Assembly (NCBI RefSeq): GCF_051020975.1
Contig: NW_027478158.1
Location: 7,440,001-7,504,000, forward strand
DNA: 64,000 bases
Reading direction: 5' to 3'
Origin: Osmia lignaria lignaria
Lineage: Eukaryota > Arthropoda > Insecta > Hymenoptera > Megachilidae
Shown: piece by piece, positions 51,960 through 63,871 of the stretch
Layout: each line of letters opens with the position of its first letter
Numbering within the stretch: the first letter of the stretch is position 1
Program-made: the position numbers and the translations under genes
The notes under the pieces: model-generated
Database searches by the model: none
Seen by the model: only the letters and a program-made list of their open reading frames with translations
Told to the model about the DNA's origin: nothing

Positions 51960-54854
51960 TCAGATGCGTAGTTCTCGAGATATATCAAGATATTTAAAAG
52001 TTCCGAAGCCGCACAAACATAATAGAGATACAGAAACACCGTGGCCCCTTTCTTTCAGATAACTATGCACTATTGCGAGCTGCAAATGCCACTTCCAGCT
52101 TAGCTGTGCAGAAGAACAACAAGAAGAAGAAATATCTCGAAATATGTCCGTCAGGCCCCTTCCCTTGAGATAAATCTGCAAATATCTCGGAAACGAAGCG
52201 AGCTATGGCAAAATGTTAAGAGACCTTTTTTGTAGAGAATTAAGTTTGCTACTTTTTATCTTCTATGATATTTTTTGATCAGATGCGTAGTTCTCGAGAT
52301 ATATCAAGATATTTAAAAGTTCCGAAGCCGCACCAACATAATAGAGATACAGAAACACCGTGGCCCCTCTCTTTGAGATAACTCTGCACTATTGCGAGCT
52401 GGAAATGCCACTTCCAGTTTAGCTGTGCAGAAGAAGAACAACAAGAAGAAGAAATATCTCGAAATATGTCCGTTAGGCCCCTTCCCTTGAGATAAATCTG
52501 CAAATATCTCGGAAACGAAGAGGGCTATGGCAAAATGTTAAGAGACCTTTTTTGTAGAGAATTAAGTTTCCTACTTTTTATGTTCTATGATATTTTTTGA
52601 TCAGATGCGTAGTTCTCGAGATATATCAAGATATTTAAAAGTTCCGAAGCCGCACCAACATAATAGAGATACAGAAACACCGTGGCCCCTTTCTTTGAGA
52701 TAACTCGGCACTATTGCGAGCTGTAAATGCCACTTCCAGCTTAGCTGTGCAGAAGAAGAACAACAAGAAGAAGAAATATCTCGAAATATGTCCGTCAGGC
52801 CCCTTCCCTTGAGATATATCTGCAAATATCCCGGAAACCAAGCGAGCTATGGCAAAATGTTAAGAGACCTTTTTTGTAGAGAATTATGTTTCCTACAATT
52901 TATGTTCTATGATATTTTTTGATCAGAAGCGTAGTTTTCGAGATATATCGAGATATTTAAAAGTTCCGAAGCCGCACCAACATAATAGAGATACAGAAAC
53001 ACCGTGGCCCCTTTCTTTGAGATAACTCTGCACTATTGCGAGCCGCAAATGCCACTTCCAGCTTAGCTGTGCAGAAGAAGAACAACAAGAAGAAGAAATA
53101 TCTCGAAATCTGTCCGACAGGCCCCTTCCCTTGAGATAAATCTGCAAATACCTCGGAAACGAAGCGAGCTATGGCAAAACCTTAAGAAGCCTTTTTGGAG
53201 AGAATTAAGTTTCCTACTTTTTATGTTCTATGATATTTTTTGATCAGATGCGTAGTTCTCGAGATATATCAAGATATTTAAAAGTTCCGAAGCCGCACCA
53301 ACATAATAGAGATACAGAAACACCGTGGCCCCTTTCTTTGAGATAACTCTGCACTATTGCGAGCCGCAAATGCCAGTTCCAGCTTAGCTGTGCAGAAGAA
53401 GAACAACAAGAAGAAGAAATATCTCGAAATATGTCCGTCAGGCCCCTTCCCTTGAGATATATCTGCAAATATCTCGGAAACGAAGCGAGCTATGGCAAAA
53501 TGTTAAGAGACCTTTTTTGTAGAGAATTATGTTTCCTACAATTTATGTTCTATGATATTTTTTGATCAGAAGCGTAGTTTTCGAGATATATCGAGATATT
53601 TAAAAGTTCCGAAGCCGCACCAACATAATAGAGATACAGAAACACCGTGGCCCCTTTCTTTGAGATAACTCTGCGTTTAGTGCGAGCCGCAAATGCCACT
53701 TCCAGCTTAGCTGTGCAGAAGAAGAACAACAAGAAGAAGAAATATCTCGAAATATGTCCGTCAGGCCCCTTCCCTTGAGATAAATCTGCAAATATCTCGG
53801 AAACGAAGCGAGCTATGGCAAAATGTTAAGACACCTTTTTTGTAGAGAATTAAGTTTCCTACTTTTTATGTTCTATGATATTTTTTGATCAGATGCGTAG
53901 TTCTCGAGATATATCAAGATATTTAAAAGTTCCGAAGCCGCACCAACATAATAGAGATACAGAAACACCGTGGCCCCTTTCTTTGAGATAACTCTGCACT
54001 ATTGCGAGCTGGAAATGCCACTTCCAGTTTAGCTGTGCAGAAGAAGAACAACAAGAAGAAGAAATATCTCGAAATATGTCCGTCAGGCCCCTTCCCTTGA
54101 GATAAATCTGCAAATATCTCGGAAACGAAGCGAGCTATGGCAAAATGTTAAGAGACCTTTTTTGTAGAGAATTAAGTTTCCTACTTTTTATGTTCTATAA
54201 TATTTTTTGATCAGATGCGTAGTTCTCGAGATATATCAAGATATTTAAAAGTTCCGAAGCCGCACCAACATAATAGAGATACAGAAACACCGTGGCCCCT
54301 TTCTTTGAGATAACTCTGCACTATTGCGAGCTGCAAATGCCACTTCCAGCTTAGCTGTGCAGAGGAAGAACAACAAGAAGAAGAAATATCTCGAAATACG
54401 TCCGTCAGGCCAGTTCCTTTGAGCTGAATCTGCAAATATCTCGGAAACGAAGCGAGCTATGGCAAAATGTTAAGAGACATTTTTTGTAGAGAATTATGTT
54501 TCCTACAATTTATGTTCTATGATATTTTTTGATCAGAAGCGTAGTTTTCGAGATACATCGAGATATTTAAAAGTTCCGAAGCCGCACCAACATAATAGAG
54601 ATACAGAAACACCGTGGCCCCTTTCTTTGAGATAACTCTGCACTAGTGCGAGCCGCAAATGCCACTTCCAGCTTAGCTGTGCAGAAGAAGAACAACAAGA
54701 AGAAGAAGTATCTCGAAATATGTCCGTCAGGCCCCTTCCCTTGAGATATATCTGCAAATATCTCGGAAACGAAGCGAGCTATGGCAAAATGTTAAGAGAC
54801 CTTTTTTGTAGAGAATTATGTTTCCTACTTTTTATGTTCTATGATATTTTTTGA
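51960..54854. repeat. Block 5 nine-monomer higher-order unit (2,895 bp), copy 2
   Basis: Immediate tandem copy of 49065-51959. Differences seen include gccagttcc in 53244 against gccacttcc in 50349. Its last copy, 54533, shares agatacatcgag with 51638 but then changes to agtgcgagccgc and gaagtatctcg, so homology ends near 54595. Confidence 0.9.
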
Positions 54855-57800
54855 TCAGATGCGTAGTTCTCGAGATATATCAAGATATTTAAAAGTTCCG
54901 AAGCCGCACCAACATAATAGAGATACAGAAACACCGTGGCCCCTTTCTTTGAGATAACTCTGCACTATTGCGAGCTGCAAATGCCACTTCCAGCTTAGCT
55001 GTGCAGAGGAAGAACAACAAGAAGAAGAAATATCTCGAAATATGTCCGTCAGGCCAGTTCCTTTGAGCTGAATCTGCAAATATCTCGGAAACGAAGCGAG
55101 CTATGGCAAAATGTTAAGAGACATTTTTTGTAGAGAATTATGTTTCCTACAATTTATGTTCTATGATATTTTTTGATCAGAAGCGTAGTTTTCGAGATAT
55201 ATCGAGATATTTAAAAGTTCCGAAGCCGCACCAACATAATAGAGATACAGAAACACCGTGGCCCCTTTCTTTGAGATAACTCTGCACTATTGTGAGCTGT
55301 AAATGCCACTTCCAGCTTAGCTGTGCAGAAGAAGAACAACAAGAAGAAGAAATATCTCGAAATCTGTCCGACAGGCCCCTTCCCTTGAGATAAATCTGCA
55401 AATATCTCGGAAACGAAGCGAGCTATGGCAAAACCTTAAGAAGCCTTTTTGGAGAGAATTAAGTTTCCTACTTTTTATGTTCTATGATATTTTTTGATCA
55501 GATGCGTAGTTCTCGAGATATATCAAGATATTTAAAAGTTCCGAAGCCGCACCAACATAATAGAGATACAGAAACACCGTGGCCCCTTTCTTTGAGATAA
55601 CTCTGCACCATTGCGAGCTGGAAATGCCACTTCCAGTTTAGCTGTGCAGAAGAAGAACAACAAGAAGAAGAAATATCTCGAAATATGTCCGTCAGGCCCC
55701 TTCCCTTGAGATAAATCTGCAAATATCTCGGAAACGAAGCGAGCTATGGCAAAATCTTAAGAGACCTTTTTTGTAGAGAATTAAGTTTCCTACTTTTTAT
55801 GTTCTATAATATTTTTTGATCAGATGCGTAGTTCTCGAGATATATCAAGATATTTAAAAGTTCCGAAGCCGCACCAACATAATAGAGATACAGAAACACC
55901 GTGGCCCCTTTCTTTGAGATAACTCTGCACTATTGTGAGCTGTAAATGCCACTTCCAGCTTAGCTGTGCAGAAGAAGAACAACAAGAAGAAGAAATATCT
56001 CGAAATCTGTCCGACAGGCCCCTTCCCTTGAGATAAATCTGCAAATATCTCGGAAACGAAGCGAGCTATGGCAAAACCTTAAGAAACCTTTTTGGAGAGA
56101 ATTAAGTTTCCTACTTTTTATGTTCTATGATATTTTTTGATCAGATGCGTAGTTCTCGAGATATATCAAGATATTTAAAAGTTCCGAAGCCGCACCAACA
56201 TAATAGAGATACAGAAACACCGTGGCCCCTTTCTTTGAGATAACTCTGCACTAGTGCGAGCCGCAAATGCCACTTCCAGCTTAGCTGTGCAGAAGAAGAA
56301 CAACAAGAAGAAGAAATATCTCGAAATATGTCCGTCAGGCCCCTTCCCTTGAGATGTATCTGCAAATATCTCGGAAACGAAGCGAGCCATGGCAAAATGT
56401 TAAGAGACCTTTTTTGTAGAGAATTATGTTTCCTACAATTTATGTTCTATGATATTTTTTGATCAGAAGCGTAGTTTTCGAGATATATCGAGATATTTAA
56501 AAGTTCCGAAGCCGCACCAACATAATAGAGATACAGAAACACCGTGGTCCCTTTCTTTGAGATAACTCTGCGTTTAGTGCGAGCCGCAAATGCCACTTCC
56601 AGCTTAGCTGTGCAGAAGAAGAACAACAAGAAGAAGAAATATCTCGAAATATGTCCGTCAGGCCCCTTCCCTTGAGATGTATCTGCAAATATCTCGGAAA
56701 CGAAGCGAGCTATGGCAAAATGTTAAGAGACCTTTTTTGTAGAGGATTATGTTTCCTACAATTTATGTTGTATGATATTTTTTGATCAGAAGCGTAGTTT
56801 TCGAGATATATCGAGATATTTAAAAGTTCCGAAGCCGCACCAACATAATAGAGATACAGAAACACCGTGGCCCCTTTCTTTGAGATAACTCTGCGTTTAG
56901 TGCGAGCCGCAAATGCCACTTCCAGCTTAGCTGTGCAGAAGAAGAACAACAAGAAGAAGAAATATCTCGAAATATGTCCGTCAGGCCCCTTCCCTTGAGA
57001 TAAATCTGCAAATATCTCGGAAACGAAGCGAGCTATGGCAAAATGTTAAGACACCTTTTTTGTAGAGAATTAAGTTTCCTACTTTTTATGTTCTATGATA
57101 TTTTTTGATCAGATGCGTAGTTCTCGAGATATATCAAGATATTTAAAAGTTCCGAAGCCGCACCAACATAATAGAGATACAGAAACACCGTGGCCCCTTT
57201 CTTTGAGATAACTCTGTACTATTGCGAGCTGGAAATGCCACTTCCAGTTTAGCTGTGCAGAAGAAGAACAACAAGAAGAAGAAATATCTCGAAATATGTC
57301 CGTCAGGCCCCTTCCCTTGAGATAAATCTGCAAATATCTCGGAAACGAAGCGAGCTATGGCAAAATGTTAAGAGACCTTTTTTGTAGAGAATTAAGTTTC
57401 CTACTTTTTCTGTTCTATAATATTTTTTGATCAGATGCGTAGTTCTCGAGATATATCAAGATATTTAAAAGTTCCGAAGCCGCACCAACATAATAGAGAT
57501 ACAGAAACACCGTGGCCCCTTTCTTTGAGATAACTCTGCACTATTGTGAGCTGTAAATGCCACTTCCAGCTTAGCTGTGCAGAAGAAGAACAACAAGAAG
57601 AAGAAATATCTCGAAATATGTCCGTTAGGCCCCTTCCCTTGAGATAAATCTGCAAATATCTCGGAAACGAAGCGAGCTATGGCAAAATGTTAAGAGACCT
57701 TTTTTGTAGAGAATTAAGTTTCCTACTCTTTATGTTCTATGATATTTTTTGATCAGATGCGTAGTTCTCGAGATATATCAAGATATTTAAAAGTTCCGAA

Positions 57801-60800
57801 GCCGCACCAACATAATAGAGATACAGAAACACCGTGGCCCCTTTCTTTGAGATAACTCTGCACTATTGCGAGCTGGAAATGCCACTTCCAGTTTAGCTGT
57901 GCAGAAGAAGAACAACAAGAAGAAGAAATATCTCGAAATATGTCCGTCAGGCCCCTTCCCTTGAGATAAATCTGCAAATATCTCGGAAACGAAGCGAGCT
58001 ATGGCAAAATGTTAAGAGACCTTTTTTGTAGAGAATTATGTTTCCTACAATTTATGTTGTATGATATTTTTTGATCAGAAGCGTAGTTTTCGAGATATAT
58101 CGAGATATTTAAAAGTTCCGAAGCCGCACCAACATAATAGAGATACAGAAACACCGTGGCCCCTTTCTTTGAGATAACTCTGCGTTTAGTGCGAGCCGCA
58201 AATGCCACTTCCAGCTTAGCTGTGCAGAAGAAGAACAACAAGAAGAAGAAATATCTCGAAATATGTCCGTCAGGCCCCTTCCCTTGAGATAAATCTGCCA
58301 ATATCTCGGAAACGAAGCGAGCTATGGCAAAATGTTAAGACACCTTTTTTGTAGAGAATTAAGTTTCCTACTTTTTATGTTCTATGATATTTTTTGATCA
58401 GATGCGTAGTTCTCGAGATATATCAAGATATTTAAAAGTTCCGAAGCCGCACCAACATAATAGAGATACAGAAACACCGTGGCCCCTTTCTTTGAGATAA
58501 CTCTGCACTATTGCGAGCTGGAAATGCCACTTCCAGTTTAGCTGTGCAGAAGAAGAACGACAAGAAGAAGAAATATCTCGAAATATGTCCGTCAGGCCCC
58601 TTCCCTTGAGATAAATCTGCAAATATCTCGGAAACGAAGCGAGCTATGGCAAAATGTTAAGAGACCTTTTTTGTAGAGAATTAAGTTTCCTACTTTTTAT
58701 GTTCTATAATATTTTTTGATCAGATGCGTAGTTCTCGAGATATATCAAGATATTTAAAAGTTCCGAAGCCGCACCAACATAATAGAGATACAGAAACACC
58801 GTGGCCCCTTTCTTTGAGATAACTCTGCACTATTGCGAGCTGGAAATGCCACTTCCAGTTTAGCTGTGCAGAAGAAGAACAACAAGAAGAAGAAATATCT
58901 CGAAATATGTCCGTCAGGCCCCTTCCCTTGAGATAAATCTGCAAATATCTCGGAAACGAAGAGGGCTATGGCAAAATGTTAAGAGACCTTTTTTGTAGAG
59001 AATTAAGTTTCCTACTTTTTATGGTCTATGATATTTTTTTATCTGATGCGTAGTTCTCGAGATATATCAAGATATTTAAAAGTTCCGAAGCCGCACCAAC
59101 ATAATAGAGATACAGAAACACCGTGGCCCCTTTCTTTGAGATAACTCTGCACTATTGCGAGCTGTAAATGCCACTTCCAGCTTAGCTGTGCAGAAGAAGA
59201 ACAACAAGAAGAAGAAATATCTCGAAATATGTCCGTCAGGCCAGTTCCTTTGAGCTGAATCTGCAAATATCTCGGAAACGAAGCGAGCTATGGCAAAATG
59301 TTAAGAGACATTTTTTGTAGAGAATTATGTTTCCTACAATTTATGTTCTATGATATTTTTTGATCAGAAGCGTAGTTTTCGAGATATATCGAGATATTTA
59401 AAAGTTCCGAAGCCGCACCAACATAATAGAGATACAGAAACACCGTGGCCCCTTTCTTTGAGATAACTCTGCACTCGTGCGAGCCGCAAATGCCACTTCC
59501 AGCTTAGCTGTGCAGAAGAAGAACAACAAGAAGAAGAAATATCTCGAAATATGTCCGTCAGGCCCCTTCCCTTGAGATAAATCTGCAAATATCTCGGAAA
59601 CGAAGTGAGCTATGGCAAAATGTTAAGAGACCTTTTTTGTAGAGAATTAAGTTTCCTACTTTTTATGTTCTATGATATTTTTTGATCAGATGCGTAGTTC
59701 TCGAGATATATCAAGATATTTAAAAGTTCCGAAGCCGCACCAACATAATAGAGATACAGAAACACCGTGGCCCCTTTCTTTGAGATAACTCTGCACTATT
59801 GCGAGCTGTAAATGCCACTTCCAGCTTAGCTGTGCAGAAGAAGAACAACAAGAAGAAGAAATATCTCGAAATATGTCCGTCAGGCCAGTTCCTTTGAGCT
59901 GAATCTGCAAATATCTCGGAAACGAAGCGAGCTATGGCAAAATGTTAAGAGACGTTTTTTGTAGAGAATTATGTTTCCTACAATTTATGTTCTATGATAT
60001 TTTTTGATCAGAAGCGTAGTTTTCGAGATATATCGAGATATTTAAAAGTTCCGAAGCCGCACCAACATAATAGAGATACAGAAACACCGTGGCCCCTTTC
60101 TTTGAGATAACTCTGCACTAGTGCGAGCCGCAAATGCCACTTCCAGCTTAGCTGTGCAGAAGAAGAACAACAAGAAGAAGAAATATCTCGAAATATGTCC
60201 GTCAGGCCCCTTCCCTTGAAATATATCTGCAAATATCTCGGAAACGAAGCGAGCTATGGCAAAATGTTAAGAAACCGTTTTTGTAGAGAATTAAGTTTCC
60301 TACTTTTTATGTTCTATGATATTTTTTGATCGGACGCGTAGTTCTCGAGATATATCAAGATATTTAAAAGTTCCGAAGCCGCACCAACATAATAGAGATA
60401 CAGAAACACCGTGGCCCCTTTCGTTGAGATAGCTCTGCACTAGTGCGAGCCGCAAATGCCACTTCCAGCTTAACTGTGCAGAAGAAGAACAACAAGAAGA
60501 AGAAATATCTCGAAATATGTCCGTCAGGCCCCTTCCCTTGAGATAAATCTGCAAATATCTCGGAAAGGAAGCGAGCTATGGCAAAATGTTAAGAGACCTT
60601 TTTTGTAGAGAATTAAGTTTCCTACTTTTTATGTTCTATGATATTTTTTGATCAGATGCGTAGTTCTCGAGATATATCAAGATATTTAAAAGTTCCGAAG
60701 CCGCACCAACATAATAGAGATACAGAAACACCGTGGCCTCTTTCTTTGAGATAACTCTGCACTATTGCGAGCTGCAAATGCCACTTCCAGCTTAGCTGTG

Positions 60801-63310
60801 CAGAGGAAGAACAACAAGAAGAAGAAATATCTCGAAATATGTCCGTCAGGCCAGTTCCTTTGAGCTGAATCTGCAAATATCTCGGAAACGAAGCGAGCTA
60901 TGGCAAAATGTTAAGAGGCCTTTTTTGTAGGGAATTAAGTTTCCTACTTTTTATGTTCTATGATATTTTTTGATCAGATGCGTAGTTCTCGAGATATATC
61001 AAGATATTTAAAAGTTCCGAAGCCGCACCAACATAATAGAGATACAGAAACACCGTGGCCCCTTTCTTTGAGATAACTCTGCACTATTGCGAGCTGTAAA
61101 TGCCGCTTCCAGCTTAGCTGTGCAGAAGAAGAACAACAAGAAGAAGAAATATCTCGAAATATGTCCGTCAGGCCCCTTCCCTTGAGATATATCTGTAAAT
61201 ATCTCGGAAACGAAGCGAGCCATGGCAAAATGTTGAGAGACCTTTTTTGTAGAGAATTAAGTTTCCTACTTTTTATGTTCTATGATATTTTTTGATCAGA
61301 TGCGGAGTTCTCGAGATATATCGAGATATTTAAAAGTTCCGAAGCCGCACCAACATAATAGAGATACAGAAACACCGTGGCCCCTTTCTTTGAGATAACT
61401 CTGCACTATTGCGAGCTGCAAATGCCACTTCCAGCTTAGCTGTGCAGAAGAAGAACATCAAGAAGAAGAAATATCTCGAAATATGTCCGTCAGGCCCCTT
61501 CCCTTGAGATAAATCTGCAAATATCTCGGAAACGAAGAGAGCTATGGCAAAATGTTAAGAGACCTTTTTTGTAGAGAATTAAGTTTCCAACTTTTTATGC
61601 TCTATGATATTTTTTGATCTGATGCGTAGTTCTCGAGATATATCAAGATATTTAAAAGTTCCGAAGCCGTACCAACATAATAGAGATACAGAAACACCGT
61701 GGCCCCTTTCTTTGAGATAACTCTGCACTATTGCGAGCTGTAAATGCCACTTCCAGCTTAGCTGTGCAGAAGAAGAACAACAAGAAGAAGAAATATCTCG
61801 AAATATGTCCGACAGGCCCCTTCCCTTGAGATAAATCTGCAAATATCTCGGAAACGAAGCGAGCTATGGCCAATTGTTAAGAGACCTTTTTTGTAGAGAA
61901 TTAAGTTTCCTACTTTTTATGTTCTATGATATTTTTTGATCAGATGCGTAGTTCTCGAGATATATCAAGATATTTAAAAGTTCCGAAGCCGCACCAACAT
62001 AATAGAGATACAGAAACACCGTGGCCCCTTTCTTTGAGATAACTCTGCACTATTGCGAGCTGCAAATGCCACTTCCAGCTTAGCTGTGCAGAAGAAGAAC
62101 AACAAGAAGAAGAAATATCTCGAAATATGTCCGTCAGGCCCCTTCCCTTGAGATATATCTGCAAATATCTCGGAAACGAAGCGAGCTATGGCAAAATGTT
62201 AAGAGACCTTTTTTGTAGAGAATTATGTTTCCTACAATTTATGTTCTATGATATTTTTTGATCAGAAGCGTAGTTTTCGAGATATATCGAGATATTTAAA
62301 AGTTCCGAAGCCGCACCAACATAATAGAGATACAGAAACACCGTGGCCCCTTTCTTTGAGATAACTCTGCACTAGTGCGAGCCGCAAATGCCACTTCCAG
62401 CTTAGCTGTGCAGAAGAAGAACAACAAGAAGAAGAAATATCTCGAAATATGTCCGTCAGGCCACTTCCCTTGAGATAAATCTGCAAATATCTCGGAAACG
62501 AAGCGAGCTATGGCAAAATGTTAAGAGACCTTTTTTGTAGAGAATTAAGTTTCCTACTTTTTATCTTCTATGATATTTTTTGATCAGATGCGTAGTTCTC
62601 GAGATATATCAAGATATTTAAAAGTTCCGAAGCCGCACCAACATAATAGAGATACAGAAACACCGTGGCCCCTCTCTTTGAGATAACTCTGCACTATTGC
62701 GAGCTGGAAATGCCACTTCCAGTTTAGCTGTGCAGAAGAAGAACAACAAGAAGAAGAAATATCTCGAAATATGTCCGTTAGGCCCCTTCCCTTGCGATAA
62801 ATCTGCAAATATCTCGGAAACTAAGCGAGCTATGGCAAAATGTTAAGAGACCTCTTTTGTAGAGAATTAAGTTTCCTACTTTTTATGTTCTATGATATTT
62901 TTTGATCAGATGCGTAGTTCTCGAGATATATCAAGATATTTAAAAGTTCCGAAGCCGCACCAACATAATAGAGATACAGAAACACCGTGGCCCCTTTCTT
63001 TGAGATAACTCTGCACTATTGCGAGCTGTAAATGCCACTTCCAGCTTAGCTGTGCAGAAGAAGAACAACAAGAAGAAGAAATATCTCGAAATTTGTCCGT
63101 CAGGCCCCTTCCCTTGAGATATATCTGCAAATATCTCGGAAACGAAGCGAGCTATGACAAAATGTTAAGAGACCTTTTTTGTAGAGAATTATGTTTCCTA
63201 CAATTTATGTTCTATGATATTTTTTGATCAGATGCGTAGTTCTCGAGATATATCAAGATATTTAAAAGCTCCGAAGCCGCACCAACATAATAGAGATACA
63301 GAAACACCGT

Positions 63311-63356
63311 GGCCCCTTTCTTTGAGATAACTCTGCACTATTGCGAGCTGTAAATG
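63311..63356. repeat. Internal module copy 1 inside the monomer
   Basis: The segment ggcccctttctttgagataa, then ctctgcac, then gcgagctgtaaatg, resembles a second segment of the same monomer at 63425-63486 (ggccccttcccttgagataa, atctgcaa, gcgagctatggcaaaatg). The starts are 114 bp apart. The gcgagct boxes are about 126 bp apart because copy 2 holds roughly 12 extra bases. This looks like an old partial duplication that went into building the 322-bp unit. The similarity is read by eye and no statistic was computed. Confidence 0.6.
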
Positions 63357-63377
63357 CCACTTCCAGCTTAGCTGTGC

Positions 63378-63403
63378 AGAAGAAGAACAACAAGAAGAAG
63401 AAA
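63378..63403. repeat. GAA/CAA purine-rich tract (one per monomer)
   Basis: An agaagaagaacaacaag tract followed by aagaagaaa recurs at this place in every copy. It is the site of the 3-bp deletions that give the 319-bp monomers, as expected for slippage in a trinucleotide tract. Common variants are agaccaacaag (left third of the window), agatcaacaag, aacatcaag, aacgacaag and aacaaaaag. Confidence 0.85.
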
Positions 63404-63424
63404 TATCTCGAAATATGTCCGTCA

Positions 63425-63486
63425 GGCCCCTTCCCTTGAGATAAATCTGCAAATATCTCGGAAACGAAGAGAGCTATGGCAAAATG
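63425..63486. repeat. Internal module copy 2 inside the monomer
   Basis: Counterpart of the module at 63311-63356. It shares ggcccctt, ttgagataa, tctgca and gcgagct followed by an aaatg, with an extra atatctcggaaacgaa stretch in the middle. The pair recurs in essentially every monomer, so the duplication predates array expansion. Confidence 0.6.
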
Positions 63487-63871
63487 TTAAGAGACCTTTT
63501 TTGTAGAGAATTAAGTTTCCTACTTTTTATGTTCTATGATATTTTTTGATCAGATGCGTAGTTCTCGAGATATATCAAGATATTTAAAAGTTCCGAAGCC
63601 GCACCAACATAATAGAGATACAGAAACACCGTGGCCCCTTTCTTTGAGATAACTCTGCACTATTGCGAGCTGCAAATGCCACTTCCAGCTTAGCTGTGCA
63701 GAAGAAGAACAACAAGAAGAAGAAATATCTCGAAATATGTCCGTCAGGCCCCTTCCCTTGACATATATCTGCAAATATCTCGGAAACGAAGCGAGCTATG
63801 GCAAAATGTTAAGAGACCTTTTTTGTAGAGAATTATGTTTCCTATAATTTATGTTCTATGATATTTTTTGA

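Larger units (their letters stand above)
63228..63549. repeat. Reference monomer (type B), anatomy
   Basis: A typical 322-bp copy. TGATCA (63225-63230) straddles its start and an XhoI-type CTCGAG lies at 63242-63247. The octamer ATATCTCG occurs inverted at 63244-63251 and direct at 63403-63410 and 63453-63460. A purine-rich GAA/CAA tract is at 63378-63403. An AT-rich spacer with two runs of T (cctttttt and tattttttg) closes the unit. A comparable copy (63550) counted by hand has 60 G, 65 C and 11 CpG in 322 bp. Type-A copies differ in the first 40 bases: agaagcg, ttttcgag (no XhoI site) and tcgagatattt, which adds a second inverted ATATCTCG. Confidence 0.9.

Noticed and set aside
63268..63284. 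RNA polymerase III B-box and T-run terminator, suggesting a tRNA- or SINE-derived unit
   Set aside because: gttccgaagcc resembles GTTCGANNCC only with an extra base, no A-box lies at the right distance, and T runs are common in an AT-rich spacer. No cloverleaf was found.
63378..63403. GAA tract as an independent microsatellite locus
   Set aside because: It is an integral part of every monomer with fixed length in all but a few copies; it is not an expanded microsatellite.
63451..63480. CENP-B box
   Set aside because: The ctcggaaacgaagcg region, read on either strand, has TTCG but not the spaced A and CGGG of the known nTTCGnnnnAnnCGGGn consensus.
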